From: Pectobacterium polonicum
GTDB taxonomy: Bacteria > Pseudomonadota > Gammaproteobacteria > Enterobacterales > Enterobacteriaceae
DNA: 64,000 nt
Direction of reading: 5' to 3'
Assembly: GCF_005497185.1 (NCBI RefSeq)
Contig: NZ_RJTN01000003.1
Span: 186,001-250,000 of the forward strand
Shown: in pieces, positions 29,229 to 41,772 of the stretch
Layout: each line of letters begins with the position of its first letter
How positions within the stretch are numbered: the stretch's first letter is position 1
Position numbers and translations under genes: made by a program
The notes under the pieces: model-generated
Database searches by the model: none
The model's input: the letters and a program-made list of their open reading frames with translations, nothing else
Told to the model about the DNA's origin: nothing

Positions 29229-29918
29229 TTACTGCTGAGGAATGTCCTCTTTTTCATGCCACTCTTTTAATAACTGCTGGCGACGACGGGGATAACGCTG
29301 CTCCAAAACCGTCAGGCTACGAATGCGTTCAGCCCTGAAATGACGAAACTGCTGACGAAGCTCGCACCAGGCAGCAATCACGTGCGTTTGATCGAAGAAT
29401 CCCAATGCGAACGGCCAGATAATGCGGTGAGATTCATCGCCCTGAAGGTCGCAATAAGCGATCTCCGTGCGGCGCTCAGCCCGAATAGCATGGCGCAGGA
29501 CTGATAAGTCGATAACCACAGGGGGAGTAAATTCTGCCTTGCCAATCAATAGCCCTGAAGAATCAAGTGAGTCGCGCAAGTCTGGTGGTAATACCGCCGC
29601 AATTTTCATCAACGCATTACGGGCCGCGCGCCCTAAACGTTCGTCAGTTCTTCTTGCTACCCAGCGCGAGCCCAATACCAATGCTTCAATTTCCTCTTCT
29701 GAAAACATCAGCGGGGGTAACATAAATCCTGGCCGCAAGACATATCCTAACCCTGCTTCCCCCTCAATATGCGCGCCCTGCGATTGTAACGTGGCAATAT
29801 CCCGGTAGAGGGTTCTTTGGCTCACCCCTAATTTTTCCGCAAGATACGCTCCCGTTACGGGAAAGCGGTGATGACGTAAGATCTGTAAAAGATCGAGCAA
29901 ACGTTGCGTTCTGGACAT
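29229..29918 (-). CDS. YafY-type transcriptional regulator with HTH and WYL domains
   Basis: The first 60 residues form a DeoR/HTH_11 winged helix (RLLDLLQILRHHRFPVTGAYLAEKLGVSQRTLYRDIATLQSQG). A WYL-type sensing domain follows at about 125-205, with the AYCDLQGDESHRIIWPFALGFFDQTHVIAAWCELR strand pattern in which Trp-Cys replaces the usual Trp-Tyr-Leu. The 229-residue length and architecture fit the YafY family, whose members regulate neighbouring genes in response to ligands or nucleic acids. The VOC gene downstream is the probable target. The specific signal is unknown. Confidence 0.88.
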   Translation of the reverse strand: MSRTQRLLDLLQILRHHRFPVTGAYLAEKLGVSQRTLYRDIATLQSQGAHIEGEAGLGYVLRPGFMLPPLMFSEEEIEALVLGSRWVARRTDERLGRAARNALMKIAAVLPPDLRDSLDSSGLLIGKAEFTPPVVIDLSVLRHAIRAERRTEIAYCDLQGDESHRIIWPFALGFFDQTHVIAAWCELRQQFRHFRAERIRSLTVLEQRYPRRRQQLLKEWHEKEDIPQQ

Positions 29919-30011
29919 GATCTTACCTTGGCTTAAGACGTAGGAAGTCGCTTCAATATTGGTCTGAAAGCATATTGATCGAAAAGAGGATTTCAGGCGA
30001 AGTAAAAATAC

Positions 30012-30046
30012 AAAAAAGCCAGCGCTGTTGCCAACGCTGGCTTTTT
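30012..30046. terminator. Intrinsic terminator of carAB (bidirectional shape)
   Basis: A nine-base stem, AGCCAGCGC-type with GCGCTGGCT-like partner (AGCCAGCG at 30018, CGCTGGCT at 30035), is flanked by A-rich sequence on the left and T-rich sequence on the right. It lies 34 bases beyond the carB stop and reads as a good terminator on the minus strand. Confidence 0.85.
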
Positions 30047-30079
30047 CTTATCGGCTTACTGCCTACCGAAGTAGAGCTA

Positions 30080-33000
30080 TCAGCCTTTAATCATCGCATG
30101 CATTTCCTGTACGGAAGTCACCTTCTCCGTCGGATCTGCCGTCAACGACATTGCCGTGGCGAAACCACCGTTCAGCGTCGTGTCGTAGTGCACCTTATAT
30201 TGCAGTGCGCTGCGGCGAATCAGCTTGGAGTCTTCAATCGCCTGACGTCCTGCGGTGGTGTTGACGATGTAGGTGTACTCGCCGTTCTTGATGCGGTCCT
30301 GAATGTGCGGACGACCTTCGTGCACCTTGTTCACCAGACGTGGATTAATACCCGCTTCGCCCAGTTCAATCGCCGTGCCGTGCGTCGCATCCAGCTCAAA
30401 ACCGTGCTTCAGCAGCTTGGCCGCCAGATCCACTACGCGGGCTTTATCGCCTTCACGTACCGACAACAGCGCACGTCCGGTTTTCTTCATGTGCGAATTG
30501 CTGCCCAGCATCGCCTTGGCAAACGCTTCAGCAAACGTGCGGCCAACGCCCATCACTTCACCGGTCGAACGCATTTCTGGCCCCAGAATCGGGTCAACGC
30601 CAGGGAATTTGTTGAACGGCAGCACCACTTCTTTCACCGAGTAGTAAGGCGGGATAATTTCTTTGGTGACGCCCTGCTCAGCCAGCGTTTTGCCAGCCAT
30701 CACGCGTGCCGCGACTTTCGCCAGCGGAACGCCCGTCGCTTTCGAGACAAACGGTACGGTACGCGCTGCACGTGGGTTCACTTCAATCAGATAAACTTCG
30801 TTATCCTTCACCGCGAACTGCACGTTCATCAGACCGCGAACACAGAGTTCAAACGCCAGTTTTTCAACCTGCTGACGCATCACGTCCTGAATCTCTTTGC
30901 TCAGCGTATAAGCTGGCAGTGAACAAGCCGAGTCGCCGGAGTGAACCCCTGCCTGCTCGATGTGCTCCATAATGCCGCCAATCAGTACGCGCTCACCGTC
31001 ACAAATCGCATCGACGTCGACTTCGATGGCATCGTCAAGGAAGCGGTCTAACAGCACCGGCGCATCGTTAGATACGCTAACGGCGTTTTGGAAATAGCGA
31101 CGCAGGTCAATTTCGTCGTACACGATTTCCATCGCACGGCCGCCCAGAACATAAGAAGGACGAACAACCAGCGGGTAGCCGATGCCACGCGCTTTTTCTA
31201 CCGCTTGCTCAATGGTTGCTACCGTGGCGTTCGCAGGCTGTTTCAGCCCCAGACGATTCACGGCCTGTTGGAAACGTTCACGGTCTTCTGCACGGTCAAT
31301 CGCGTCCGGGCTGGTACCGATAACCGGCACACCCGCCGCCTCCAGCGCACGTGCCAGCTTCAGCGGCGTCTGGCCACCGTACTGCACGATCACGCCTTTT
31401 GGCTTCTCGATACGGACGATTTCCAGCACATCTTCAAACGTTACCGGCTCGAAGTACAAGCGGTCAGACGTATCGTAGTCTGTTGAAACGGTTTCCGGGT
31501 TACAGTTGACCATGATGGTTTCATAGCCATCTTCACGCAGCGCCAGAGAAGCGTGGACACAGCAGTAGTCAAATTCGATCCCTTGACCAATACGGTTCGG
31601 CCCGCCGCCCAGTACCATGATTTTGTCACGATCCTGAGTCGGGTTGGCTTCACACTCTTCTTCGTACGTGGAGTACATATAAGCCGTATCGGTGGCGAAT
31701 TCTGCCGCACAGGTATCGACACGCTTATAGACCGGATGCAGGTCGAACTTATCGCGCAGTTTGCGAATTTCGCTTTCCGCCACGCCAGCCAGTTTCGCCA
31801 GACGCGCATCGGCAAAGCCTTTACGCTTCAGCGTACGCAGGAAATCGGCATCCAGCGCGGTAGCGCCTTTTTCAGCAACCTGCTCTTCCAAACGCACCAG
31901 CTCTTCAATCTGCACCAGGAACCAGCGATCGACGTTGGTCAGGTTAAACACGCCGTCGACGGACATCCCCGCACGGAAGGCATCGGCGATGTACCAAATG
32001 CGCTCGGCACCCGCATCTTTCAGCTCGCGGCGGATTTTGGTCAGCGCTTCTGGGTCGTCCAGATCCACTTTCGGATCGAAGCCCGTTGCGCCCACTTCCA
32101 GACCGCGCAGCGCTTTCTGTAAGGATTCCTGCTGCGTACGGCCAATTGCCATCACTTCGCCCACAGATTTCATCTGCGTGGTCAGACGGTCGTTGGCACC
32201 AGCGAATTTCTCGAAGTTGAAACGCGGAATCTTGGTAACAACGTAGTCGATAGCCGGTTCGAAGGACGCTGGCGTACGGCCACCAGTGATGTCGTTCATC
32301 AGCTCATCAAGCGTGTAACCTACAGCCAACTTAGCCGCGATTTTCGCAATCGGGAAGCCTGTCGCTTTAGACGCCAGCGCGGAAGAACGTGATACACGCG
32401 GGTTCATTTCGATAACAATCAGACGGCCCGTTTTCGGGTTTACCGAGAACTGAACGTTAGAACCGCCCGTTTCTACGCCGATTTCACGCAGTACCGCCAT
32501 CGAGGCGTTACGCATGATTTGATATTCTTTATCGGTCAGCGTTTGCGCTGGCGCAACGGTGATGGAGTCACCGGTGTGGATACCCATCGCATCAAAGTTT
32601 TCGATTGAGCAGACGATGATGCAGTTGTCGTTCTTATCACGCACCACTTCCATCTCATACTCTTTCCAACCGATCAGCGATTCATCGATCAACAGCTCTT
32701 TGGTTGGCGAAAGATCCAGCCCGCGTTCACAGATCTCTTCGAACTCTTCACGGTTATAAGCGATACCGCCACCGGTGCCACCCATCGTAAAGGAAGGACG
32801 GATAATGCACGGGAAGCCAACGTCAGCCGCAACCGCTAGCGCTTCTTCCATATTGTGTGCAATACCAGAACGTGCGGTATCCAGACCGATCTTCTTCATC
32901 GCGACGTCGAAACGGCGGCGATCTTCTGCTTTATCAATCGCATCTGCCGTTGCACCAATCATGGTGACGCCGAATTCGGCCAGCACGCCTTGACGTTCCA

Positions 33001-33304
33001 GCTCCAGCGCACAGTTCAGCGCAGTCTGGCCGCCCATCGTCGGCAGCACCGCATCTGGACGCTCTTTTTCAATAATTTTACGCACCACTTCCCAGTGAAT
33101 CGGCTCGATATAGGTTGCGTCGGCCATTTCCGGGTCGGTCATAATGGTTGCCGGGTTGGAGTTCACCAAAATAACGCGGTAACCCTCTTCACGCAGCGCT
33201 TTACACGCCTGTGCACCCGAGTAGTCAAACTCACACGCCTGGCCGATAACAATCGGGCCTGCGCCCAGAATCAGGATGCTTTTAATATCTGTACGTTTTG
33301 GCAT
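30080..33304 (-). CDS. carB: Carbamoyl-phosphate synthase large subunit CarB
   Basis: CarB makes carbamoyl phosphate from bicarbonate, ATP and the ammonia delivered by CarA, feeding both arginine and pyrimidine synthesis. The 1074-residue protein has the internal duplication typical of the family: two ATP-grasp halves (each with an I-x-GxGPxxIGQxxEFDY-like start, at about residues 12 and 560), an oligomerisation region between them, and a C-terminal MGS-like allosteric domain for UMP, IMP and ornithine. It lies 14 bases downstream of carA in the same operon. Length agrees with E. coli (1073). Confidence 0.98.
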   Translation of the reverse strand: MPKRTDIKSILILGAGPIVIGQACEFDYSGAQACKALREEGYRVILVNSNPATIMTDPEMADATYIEPIHWEVVRKIIEKERPDAVLPTMGGQTALNCALELERQGVLAEFGVTMIGATADAIDKAEDRRRFDVAMKKIGLDTARSGIAHNMEEALAVAADVGFPCIIRPSFTMGGTGGGIAYNREEFEEICERGLDLSPTKELLIDESLIGWKEYEMEVVRDKNDNCIIVCSIENFDAMGIHTGDSITVAPAQTLTDKEYQIMRNASMAVLREIGVETGGSNVQFSVNPKTGRLIVIEMNPRVSRSSALASKATGFPIAKIAAKLAVGYTLDELMNDITGGRTPASFEPAIDYVVTKIPRFNFEKFAGANDRLTTQMKSVGEVMAIGRTQQESLQKALRGLEVGATGFDPKVDLDDPEALTKIRRELKDAGAERIWYIADAFRAGMSVDGVFNLTNVDRWFLVQIEELVRLEEQVAEKGATALDADFLRTLKRKGFADARLAKLAGVAESEIRKLRDKFDLHPVYKRVDTCAAEFATDTAYMYSTYEEECEANPTQDRDKIMVLGGGPNRIGQGIEFDYCCVHASLALREDGYETIMVNCNPETVSTDYDTSDRLYFEPVTFEDVLEIVRIEKPKGVIVQYGGQTPLKLARALEAAGVPVIGTSPDAIDRAEDRERFQQAVNRLGLKQPANATVATIEQAVEKARGIGYPLVVRPSYVLGGRAMEIVYDEIDLRRYFQNAVSVSNDAPVLLDRFLDDAIEVDVDAICDGERVLIGGIMEHIEQAGVHSGDSACSLPAYTLSKEIQDVMRQQVEKLAFELCVRGLMNVQFAVKDNEVYLIEVNPRAARTVPFVSKATGVPLAKVAARVMAGKTLAEQGVTKEIIPPYYSVKEVVLPFNKFPGVDPILGPEMRSTGEVMGVGRTFAEAFAKAMLGSNSHMKKTGRALLSVREGDKARVVDLAAKLLKHGFELDATHGTAIELGEAGINPRLVNKVHEGRPHIQDRIKNGEYTYIVNTTAGRQAIEDSKLIRRSALQYKVHYDTTLNGGFATAMSLTADPTEKVTSVQEMHAMIKG

Positions 33305-33318
33305 TTTCTCGCTCCTGA

Positions 33319-34467
33319 TTATTTAGCTGAAGAACGGTAAGTCTGAATCAAGTCAATAAAGTGGTCGAACAGCGGCGCGGCATCATGCGGGCCAGGGCTG
33401 GCTTCTGGATGCCCCTGGAAGCTAAACGCCGGTTTGTCAGTACGGTGAATCCCCTGAACCGTGTGGTCAAACAAGGATTTATGCGTGACGCGCAGCGTGT
33501 CAGGCAGGTTATCTTCATCGACCGCAAAGCCGTGGTTCTGCGCGGTGATCATCACACAGTTGTTATCCAGATCTTTTACCGGATGGTTACCGCCGTGGTG
33601 ACCCAGCTTCATTTTGATGGTCTTGGCACCGCTCGCCAATGCCAGCAGTTGGTGACCCAAGCAGATACCGAATACCGGAATATCCGTTTCCAGGAAGGTT
33701 TTGATCGCGCGAATCGCGTAGTCACACGGTTCCGGGTCGCCCGGGCCGTTAGAGAGGAAAATACCGTCTGGATTCAGCTTCAGTACGTCCTCAGCAGGCG
33801 TCTGAGCCGGAACCACCGTCAGGCGGCAGCCGCGATCCACCAGCATACGCAGAATGTTGCGTTTCACACCGTAGTCATAAGCCACCACGTGGTAAGGCAG
33901 TTCGCTTTCGTTTTTCGCCGCTGGCAATTCGCCTTCCAGCGTCCAGCTTCCCTGCAACCAGCTGTAGCTTTCTGCCGTCGTCACTTCTTTTGCCAGATCC
34001 ATCCCCTTCAGCCCTGGGAAGGCTTTCGCTTTCTCCAGTGCGACAGCAGCATCCGGCGCATCACCCGCGATGATGCAGCCATTCTGTGCGCCTTTTTCAC
34101 GCAGCAGACGGGTCAGTTTACGGGTGTCGATGTCGGCGATGGCAACGATGTTGTTGCGTTTGAGGTATTCAGACAGGCTTTCTTCACTACGGTAGTTGCT
34201 GGCAATCAGAGGTAAATCGCGAATAACCAGACCTTGAGCCTGTACAGAGGGGGATTCTTCATCGTTGGCATTAGCGCCAACATTACCGATGTGGGGATAA
34301 GTGAGAGTGACAATCTGGCGGGAATAGGAAGGATCAGTAAGGATTTCTTGATAACCGGTCATCGACGTATTGAAGACCACTTCCCCCACTGCCGATCCTT
34401 CTGCCCCAATGGCCCGACCGTGGAATTGGGTTCCGTCTTCCAGAACCAATAGCGCTGACTTAATCAA
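33319..34467 (-). CDS. carA: Carbamoyl-phosphate synthase small (glutaminase) subunit CarA
   Basis: CarA hydrolyses glutamine and channels ammonia to CarB. The class I glutaminase signature is intact: [12 protein letters not shown] with the nucleophile Cys near residue 269, and the His-Glu pair in [14 protein letters not shown] near 353. I chose the TTG start at 34467 because GGAGGG lies just upstream and the protein then begins [20 protein letters not shown] as in E. coli, which uses a non-AUG codon too; this gives 382 residues, identical in length. An ATG 27 bases upstream would overlap the operator region. Transcription is controlled from the ARG-box region immediately upstream. Confidence 0.97.
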   Translation of the reverse strand: MIKSALLVLEDGTQFHGRAIGAEGSAVGEVVFNTSMTGYQEILTDPSYSRQIVTLTYPHIGNVGANANDEESPSVQAQGLVIRDLPLIASNYRSEESLSEYLKRNNIVAIADIDTRKLTRLLREKGAQNGCIIAGDAPDAAVALEKAKAFPGLKGMDLAKEVTTAESYSWLQGSWTLEGELPAAKNESELPYHVVAYDYGVKRNILRMLVDRGCRLTVVPAQTPAEDVLKLNPDGIFLSNGPGDPEPCDYAIRAIKTFLETDIPVFGICLGHQLLALASGAKTIKMKLGHHGGNHPVKDLDNNCVMITAQNHGFAVDEDNLPDTLRVTHKSLFDHTVQGIHRTDKPAFSFQGHPEASPGPHDAAPLFDHFIDLIQTYRSSAK

Positions 34468-34477
34468 AACACCCTCC

Positions 34478-34514
34478 AAGGAATAAACAATCACGTTATT
34501 TGCATATTAATTCA
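34478..34514 (-). promoter_or_regulatory. ArgR operator (ARG boxes) of carAB
   Basis: On the minus strand TGAATTAATATGCA (plus-strand 34501-34514) matches the ARG box TGAAT-W4-ATTCA with one mismatch, and it is the same string as my recollection of the E. coli carAB operator. A second, weaker box (TGATTGTTTATTCC, about 34482-34495) lies between it and the carA start, giving the usual pair. ArgR with arginine would repress the downstream (P2) promoter of carAB. Confidence 0.75.
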
Positions 34515-34847
34515 GATTCGAGCCACTAAATCAATGCAAAAACTACCTGTAAGGCCAATTTTTGGCAAATTGGGCGCATTTTAATGATGGTCTTCCCGAT
34601 TGTCTACCCAAACCGCTTTTTTTCTCTTATTTTTATGCTTTACGAAATAAATAACCGCCCACTGACGTAAAAAGCCGTATCAACTTAGACAAGTAAACGG
34701 TTGCGAGACAATTTTGTTAAAATAAGGGTAACAAATCACCAGTAAAGGACATTTAGGCTGTGAGGAAGGTAAACCATCACGAAAAAAGAGAATAAAACAC
34801 AAATAAAAGCCAGCGATAACAACAAAAACAAACCAAAAATATGAAAA
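34515..34847 (-). promoter_or_regulatory. Upstream carAB control region
   Basis: This 330-base non-coding stretch lies between the carAB ARG boxes and the dapB terminator region. By analogy with E. coli it should hold the pyrimidine-responsive upstream promoter P1. I see AT-rich sequence consistent with a promoter and bent DNA, but cannot place P1 or the PurR, IHF and PepA sites by eye. Confidence 0.4.
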
Positions 34848-34879
34848 TAAAGGTGAGAACTAAAAACCCCACCTTTTTC
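34848..34879 (-). terminator. Probable terminator of dapB
   Basis: On the minus strand AAAAAGGTG pairs with CACCTTT around a 14-base loop, followed by TATTTTCAT. It lies 34 bases after the dapB stop. The stem is short and the T-tract interrupted. Confidence 0.5.
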
Positions 34880-34912
34880 AGAAAGATATATTTTTATAAA
34901 AAAAATAAAGTA

Positions 34913-36069
<1,157 letters not shown>

Positions 36070-37020
36070 CTAATCGATCTGTTTAACTTCAACGCGCAGC
36101 TCTTTCGGTACTTCAAAGACGATGTTTTCCTCACGCCCTTGCATTTCAACCGCCACTTTGCCGCCTAATTCTTTCAGGCGCTGAATCACCTGTTGAACCA
36201 AAATATCCGGTGCCGATGCCCCTGCGGTGACGCCAACCTGCGCAACGCCCGTTACCCATGATTCCTGGATATCCTCGGCAGCATCAATCAGATAAGCCGC
36301 TTTCCCGGCTCTTTGTGCCAATTCAGCAAGGCGGTTGGAGTTTGAGGAGTTTTTAGACCCCACAACAAACACGACATCAGCCTTATCCGACAAATGACGA
36401 ACTGCTTCCTGACGATTAGTCGTTGCATAGCAGATGTCATCTTTACGCGGGCCAACAATCTTTGGGAAACGCTCGCGCAACGCATCAATCACCGCATAGG
36501 TATCATCAACAGAAAGCGTGGTTTGCGTCATAAAGCACAGATTAGTTTCATCTTTTACCCGTAACTGCCAGACATCCTCGGGGGACTCTACCAGATACAT
36601 GCCGCCATCCGCATTGCTGTACTGCCCCATCGTTCCCTCAACCTCGGGGTGCCCAGCATGCCCGATAAGAATGGCTTCTACGCCTTTCTTACTGGCTCTG
36701 GCAACTTCCATATGCACCTTGGTTACCAAAGGACAGGTCGCATCGAATACCGTCAGGTCGCGGTTTTTGGCTTCATTACGTACCGCTTGTGAAACGCCAT
36801 GCGCAGAGAAAATCAGAATCGCACCGTCCGGTACATCTTCGATCTGCTCAATAAAAATCGCGCCGCGTTCGCGTAAGCCATTGACCACATAGCGATTATG
36901 AACCACTTCATGACGAACGTAGATCGGCGTACCAAAAAGCTCCAGCGCACGTTCCACTATGCTGATAGCACGATCGACACCGGCACAGAAGCCACGTGGA
37001 TTAGCCAGCAGAATCTGCAT
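36070..37020 (-). CDS. ispH: 4-hydroxy-3-methylbut-2-enyl diphosphate reductase IspH (LytB)
   Basis: IspH is the last enzyme of the non-mevalonate isoprenoid pathway, an iron-sulfur protein that forms IPP and DMAPP from HMBPP. The three cluster cysteines are visible in RGFCAGV (residue 12), DATCPLV (near 96) and [11 protein letters not shown] (near 197). I chose ATG 37020 because [19 protein letters not shown] is the conserved N-terminus and length is then 316 residues, as in E. coli. Its start lies inside the 3' end of fkpB, a 20-base overlap, so it is the last gene of the ribF-ileS-lspA-fkpB-ispH operon. Confidence 0.97.
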   Translation of the reverse strand: MQILLANPRGFCAGVDRAISIVERALELFGTPIYVRHEVVHNRYVVNGLRERGAIFIEQIEDVPDGAILIFSAHGVSQAVRNEAKNRDLTVFDATCPLVTKVHMEVARASKKGVEAILIGHAGHPEVEGTMGQYSNADGGMYLVESPEDVWQLRVKDETNLCFMTQTTLSVDDTYAVIDALRERFPKIVGPRKDDICYATTNRQEAVRHLSDKADVVFVVGSKNSSNSNRLAELAQRAGKAAYLIDAAEDIQESWVTGVAQVGVTAGASAPDILVQQVIQRLKELGGKVAVEMQGREENIVFEVPKELRVEVKQID

Positions 37021-37474
37021 GTGATGCCTCCTGTTGTACGGGATCGATGTCCAGCACTTCAAGATCGAAGGTAATCGCCTGACCAGATAAAGGATGGTTG
37101 AAATCCACCGTGACTGACTCTTCAGTCACATCACGGATAATTCCCGGCATATCATTCCCAGCCACGCCGCTGAACAGCATGATGGTGCCAACATCCGGCA
37201 CGCCGGTCTGGGCAAAATCACGACGTAAGAAGAACTGGATCAGGTTCGGATTGGTCGGCCCAAAGGCCGACTCCGGCGGCAGCGTAAACTTGCGTTTATC
37301 CCCACGCTTCAACCCCAACAGATGTTGTTCCAGCGCGTCAGACAGGCTACCGTCACCAAGACGAAACAGCGCAGGCTTGCCGCGCTCACGCGTGGATTCA
37401 GCCGCAGAGCCATCCTCCAGCGTCAGAATAAAATGCACCAGCAGCGCGCTGCTGTGCTGCACAGTCTCAGACAT
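37001..37474 (-). CDS. fkpB: SlpA-type FKBP peptidyl-prolyl isomerase FkpB
   Basis: FkpB is a small cytoplasmic FK506-binding-type prolyl isomerase and chaperone of the SlpA group. The FKBP strand pattern is visible ([32 protein letters not shown]), with the inserted-in-flap domain in the middle ([15 protein letters not shown]...) and [21 protein letters not shown] at the end. It has 157 residues, slightly longer than E. coli (149) because of a longer C-terminal tail. It begins at the base where lspA ends and overlaps ispH. Confidence 0.94.
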   Translation of the reverse strand: MSETVQHSSALLVHFILTLEDGSAAESTRERGKPALFRLGDGSLSDALEQHLLGLKRGDKRKFTLPPESAFGPTNPNLIQFFLRRDFAQTGVPDVGTIMLFSGVAGNDMPGIIRDVTEESVTVDFNHPLSGQAITFDLEVLDIDPVQQEASHADSAG

Positions 37475-37986
37475 CAGTGACCCTTTTGCTTAACGGTATC
37501 AGTATCATCATGCGTACTGAAAAACCCTTCCAGCACGATGAGCGCCGCACCAATACAGATAGCGGTATCGGCCAAATTAAACGTGGCGAAGTGCCAGTCA
37601 CCGACATAGAAGTCGATGAAATCGACGACAAATCCGTGCCATGTCCGGTCAAACAGATTGCCCAATGCACCGCCGATAATCAGCGAATAGGCGATGTTAT
37701 TTAGCTTCTGCTTGACGTTGCCACGATACATCATCACCAATAGTGCAACTACAATCGCAATCGCAATACCGGCAAAGAACCAGCGTTGCCAGCCGCCTTT
37801 ATCCGCCAAGAAGCTGAATGCTGCGCCATAGTTACGGGCGTAATGCAGATTCAGAGAAGGCATCACTGGTACCGTATCTCCCAGCGCAAAGTGGGCAAGA
37901 ATCCACTGCTTGCTGCCAAGGTCGATAACTAAAACCAGTAGCGCCAGCCAGAGCCAGCGCAATCCGCTCGAACAGATTTTATTCAT
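37474..37986 (-). CDS. lspA: Prolipoprotein signal peptidase LspA
   Basis: LspA is the inner-membrane aspartyl protease that cleaves signal peptides from lipidated prolipoproteins. The 170-residue protein has four membrane segments. The two catalytic aspartates are in the conserved GNLFDR and VVDFIDF motifs, both visible near residues 125-145. It overlaps ileS at its start and fkpB at its end by single bases, consistent with a coupled operon. Confidence 0.97.
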   Translation of the reverse strand: MNKICSSGLRWLWLALLVLVIDLGSKQWILAHFALGDTVPVMPSLNLHYARNYGAAFSFLADKGGWQRWFFAGIAIAIVVALLVMMYRGNVKQKLNNIAYSLIIGGALGNLFDRTWHGFVVDFIDFYVGDWHFATFNLADTAICIGAALIVLEGFFSTHDDTDTVKQKGH

Positions 37987-40799
37987 CAGACAAATTTACG
38001 CTCTTCGCCATTACCGCCCACGTTAGTCGCACAGCGACCACACACTTCAGGATGCTCGGCATTGCTACCGATATCCGTCTCGTAATGCCAGCAGCGTGGA
38101 CACTTGTGTCCTTCTGCCTCACTTAAGGCAATTTTCAGTCCGGTGAGTTCCGTTGCCTGTGCGCTATCCGGCGCATTTTCATAACGTTCTACCCGCGCTT
38201 TTGACGTCAACAGCGCAAAGTGCAGTTCCTGCTGTAGCTGGTTCAGCTTGTCTGCCAGATCAGCGTCGGCGTACAACGTGACGGAAGCTTCCAGCGAGCC
38301 ACCGATGCGCTTATCATTACGCGCCTGCTCAATGACTTTGTTCACTTCGCTACGTACTTTCAGGATATCCGCCCAGAACGCATCGTTCATCGTTTCAGAG
38401 ACATCCAGCGCAAACAGACCGTCATACCACTCTTCGGTAAACACGTACTGCGCCCGTTCGCCCGGCAGGTAGCTCCAGATTTCATCCGCCGTGAAGGACA
38501 TAATCGGCGCCATCCAGCGTACCAACGCTTCTGAGATATGGTATAGCGCAGTCTGGCAGCTACGACGCGCAACACTGTCGCTTTTTGCCGTGTACTGACG
38601 ATCTTTAATGATGTCCAGATAGAACGAGCCCATTTCGATCGAGCAGAACTGCATCAGGCGCTGTACCACACGGTGGAAATCGTAGCTTTCATAGGCTTCG
38701 AGGATCTCGTCCTGCGCCGCTTTCGCACAGCCAACCGCCCAGCGATCCAGCACCACCATCTCTTCCGGTTTTACAATGTCTTTCTGCGGATCAAACCCAT
38801 TCAGGTTCGCCAGCAAGAAACGCGCGGTGTTACGAATACGGCGGTAGGCATCGGCGGAACGTTTCAGGATCTCATCGGATACGGCGATTTCACCAGAGTA
38901 ATCCGTTGAGCCGATCCACAGGCGCAGAATGTCAGCGCCCAGCTTGTTCGTCACGTCCTGCGGGCTAACGGTATTCCCGATCGACTTGGACATTTTACGA
39001 CCCTGACCATCAACGGTGAAACCGTGGGTCAACACCTGACGGTAAGGCGCTTTACCTTTAATCGCGGTGGAAATCATCAGAGAGGACATGAACCAGCCAC
39101 GATGCTGGTCAGAGCCTTCCAGATACATATCTGCTGCGTGACCGCCGAATTCAGGGCGAGCCTCCACCACGGACGCGTGCGTTGATCCAGAATCGAACCA
39201 GACGTCCAGCGTGTCTGGCACTTTGACGTAGTTATCCGCGTCTGCGCCCAGCACATCGGCCGGATCGAGATCCCACCATGCCTGAATGCCGTCGGCTTCA
39301 ACACGTTTCGCGACCGCTTCAATCAGCTCAGCGGTACGTGGATGCAGTGCTTCCGTCTCTTTGTGAACGAACAGCGACATTGGCACGCCCCAGGTACGCT
39401 GACGGGAAATACACCAGTCAGGACGGTTGGCGACCATCGATTCAATACGCGCCTGACCCCAATCTGGAATCCACTGCACACCTTTGATTTCAGACAGCGA
39501 TTGTTTACGCAGGCCTTTCTGATCCATGCTGACAAACCATTGTGGCGTGGCACGGAAAATGATCGGCGATTTATGACGCCAGCAGCACGGGTAGCTGTGC
39601 TGTAATTTCTCTACGTGCAGCAACATGCCTTTTTCACGCAGGATTTCAACAATCAGATCGTTGGCCTTGAAAACGAATTTGCCATCCAGTTCAGGATAGG
39701 TGCCACTCAGGTAGCAGCCGTTTGGCCCCACCGGGTTGGCGATTTCCAGATTGTATTTCTGGCTGATCACATAGTCGTCAGGGCCGTGACCACCGGCGGT
39801 GTGTACTGCACCCGTACCCGCATCCAGCGTCACGTGGTCGCCCAGAATTGCTGGTACATCGAAGCCCAGGAATGGGTGTTTGAAACGCAGCAGCTCAAGA
39901 TCCGCGCCTTTGCAGTCACCCAGCACTATCCACTGAGTCACGCCCACGCGTTTCATGACGCTTTCAACCAGATCTGCCGCCAGAATCAGTACCTGGCCGT
40001 CAATCTGAACCAGTTGATAATCGAACTCTGCGTTCAGCGAGATCGCACGGTTTGCTGGTAACGTCCACGGCGTCGTCGTCCAGATCACCAGCGAAACAGG
40101 GCCGTCTACGCTACTCACGCCAAACTTGGCTAATACCGCCGCCACATCAGTCGCGTTAAACGCCACATCAATGGACGGGGAGGTTTTGTCGTAATACTCA
40201 ACCTCGGCTTCTGCCAGTGAAGAGCCACAGTCTACGCACCAGTGAACCGGCTTAGCCCCTTTGTGCAGGTGACCATTTTCAATGATACGACCGAGCGCAC
40301 GAATGATATTCGCTTCGGTTTTGAAATCCATCGTCAAATAAGGGCGATCCCAGTCGCCCAGTACGCCGAGACGAATAAAGTCGGCTTTCTGACCAGCAAC
40401 CTGCTCTGCCGCATATTTACGGCACTCAGCGCGGAATTCTGCCGCGCTGACTTTCTCGCCCGGCTTACCGATCAGCTGTTCTACTTTCAGTTCAATCGGC
40501 AGGCCGTGGCAGTCCCAGCCCGGCACATAAGGGGAATCGTAGCCAGACAGACCTTTCGATTTAACAATAATATCTTTCAGAATCTTGTTAACTGAGTGAC
40601 CAATGTGAATGCTGCCGTTCGCGTACGGAGGGCCATCGTGCAAAATGAAGGTTTTCTTTCCCTTTTTCGCATTACGAATAATCCCGTACAGATCCTGCTC
40701 ATACCAACGTTTCAGCATGTCAGGTTCGCGCTTGGCCAGATCGCCACGCATCGGGAACCCTGTTTCCGGCAAGTTCAGGGTAGTCTTATAGTCACTCAT
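37986..40799 (-). CDS. ileS: Isoleucyl-tRNA synthetase IleS
   Basis: IleS charges tRNA(Ile) and hydrolyses mischarged valine. The 937-residue class I synthetase has GSIHIGHS (HIGH motif, near residue 62) and KMSKSIGN (KMSKS motif, near 603), with a large editing insertion between them. The C-terminal zinc-binding cysteines are visible in CPRCWHY and CGRC. Length agrees with E. coli (938). It lies 31 bases downstream of ribF and overlaps lspA. Editing threonines and the anticodon-binding region look complete. Confidence 0.98.
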   Translation of the reverse strand: MSDYKTTLNLPETGFPMRGDLAKREPDMLKRWYEQDLYGIIRNAKKGKKTFILHDGPPYANGSIHIGHSVNKILKDIIVKSKGLSGYDSPYVPGWDCHGLPIELKVEQLIGKPGEKVSAAEFRAECRKYAAEQVAGQKADFIRLGVLGDWDRPYLTMDFKTEANIIRALGRIIENGHLHKGAKPVHWCVDCGSSLAEAEVEYYDKTSPSIDVAFNATDVAAVLAKFGVSSVDGPVSLVIWTTTPWTLPANRAISLNAEFDYQLVQIDGQVLILAADLVESVMKRVGVTQWIVLGDCKGADLELLRFKHPFLGFDVPAILGDHVTLDAGTGAVHTAGGHGPDDYVISQKYNLEIANPVGPNGCYLSGTYPELDGKFVFKANDLIVEILREKGMLLHVEKLQHSYPCCWRHKSPIIFRATPQWFVSMDQKGLRKQSLSEIKGVQWIPDWGQARIESMVANRPDWCISRQRTWGVPMSLFVHKETEALHPRTAELIEAVAKRVEADGIQAWWDLDPADVLGADADNYVKVPDTLDVWFDSGSTHASVVEARPEFGGHAADMYLEGSDQHRGWFMSSLMISTAIKGKAPYRQVLTHGFTVDGQGRKMSKSIGNTVSPQDVTNKLGADILRLWIGSTDYSGEIAVSDEILKRSADAYRRIRNTARFLLANLNGFDPQKDIVKPEEMVVLDRWAVGCAKAAQDEILEAYESYDFHRVVQRLMQFCSIEMGSFYLDIIKDRQYTAKSDSVARRSCQTALYHISEALVRWMAPIMSFTADEIWSYLPGERAQYVFTEEWYDGLFALDVSETMNDAFWADILKVRSEVNKVIEQARNDKRIGGSLEASVTLYADADLADKLNQLQQELHFALLTSKARVERYENAPDSAQATELTGLKIALSEAEGHKCPRCWHYETDIGSNAEHPEVCGRCATNVGGNGEERKFV

Positions 40800-40830
40800 T
40801 AGATTCTCGATTTCGTTTCGGCTAGAAAAA

Positions 40831-41772
40831 TTAAACCGGTGTCTTTAACCCGAAAAACGTCCGGGCGGTCACCACATCATCGGCGATTTGCTGTTTTAAC
40901 GCATCGAGCGAAGCAAAACGCTGTTCATTACGGATCTTTTTACGCAGTACGACTTCAATATGACGACCATAGAGGTTCATCGTCACATCCAGCAAATGCA
41001 CTTCAAGTTGCTGGCGTTTATCACCATTTACGGTCGGACGTGTACCAATATTGGCGACGCCCGGCAGAGGTTCTTCGCCCAGACCATAAACGCTGACGGC
41101 ATACACCCCGCTGACGGGGGAAACCTGACGTTTCAACGGCAGGTTGGCAGTCGGGAATCCAATCGTTCTTCCCAGCGCTTTGCCATGTTCTACACGTCCG
41201 GAAATACAGTAAGGGTGGCCCAACAGGCTTTCTGCCAGTTCAAGCTCATCACGGCTAAGCGCTTCACGTACCGCGGTGCTGCTGACACGTTTACCACCAT
41301 TGCAGAACGAATTGGTGCTGATGACATCAAACCCCGACTCACGCCCAGCCTTCTGTAATAACAGGAAATCACCCTGACGACCAGCCCCGAAGCGGAAGTC
41401 ATCGCCCACCACCAGAAACTTCACGCCGAGTTTCTTCACCAGCAGCGAAGAGACGAATGTCTGAGCATCATTGGCGGCAAAACACGCATCGAATTTGACG
41501 CACAGCAGATAGTCCACGCCAGCCTGCGCCAGGTATTTTACCTTGTCACGCAGACGCGTCAGGCGTGCGGGTGCTTTTTCCGTAGCAAAGAGTTCCAGCG
41601 GCTGCGGTTCAAAAATCATGACCATCACTGGCAGCCCACGCGCGCGACCTTCCTGCTTCAGTCGTTCGAGCAGCATTTGGTGTCCGAGGTGCACGCCGTC
41701 AAAATTACCAATAGTGAGCACACAGCCGTAATGGTGTGCCCGAAGATTGTGTATACCGCGAATTAGCTGCAT
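40831..41772 (-). CDS. ribF: Bifunctional riboflavin kinase/FAD synthetase RibF
   Basis: RibF converts riboflavin to FMN and then FAD. The N-terminal adenylyltransferase domain has the [11 protein letters not shown] motif near residue 22, and the C-terminal kinase domain has the [11 protein letters not shown] motif near 208. Length is 313 residues, the same as in E. coli. It is the first gene of ribF-ileS-lspA-fkpB-ispH and is divergent from rpsT. Confidence 0.97.
   Translation of the reverse strand: MQLIRGIHNLRAHHYGCVLTIGNFDGVHLGHQMLLERLKQEGRARGLPVMVMIFEPQPLELFATEKAPARLTRLRDKVKYLAQAGVDYLLCVKFDACFAANDAQTFVSSLLVKKLGVKFLVVGDDFRFGAGRQGDFLLLQKAGRESGFDVISTNSFCNGGKRVSSTAVREALSRDELELAESLLGHPYCISGRVEHGKALGRTIGFPTANLPLKRQVSPVSGVYAVSVYGLGEEPLPGVANIGTRPTVNGDKRQQLEVHLLDVTMNLYGRHIEVVLRKKIRNEQRFASLDALKQQIADDVVTARTFFGLKTPV

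Noticed and set aside
29975-30922. 315-codon plus-strand frame antisense to carB
   Set aside because: It is a shadow of carB codon usage: Arg/His/Gln-rich, no homology, no start signal, and it runs through the carB terminator.
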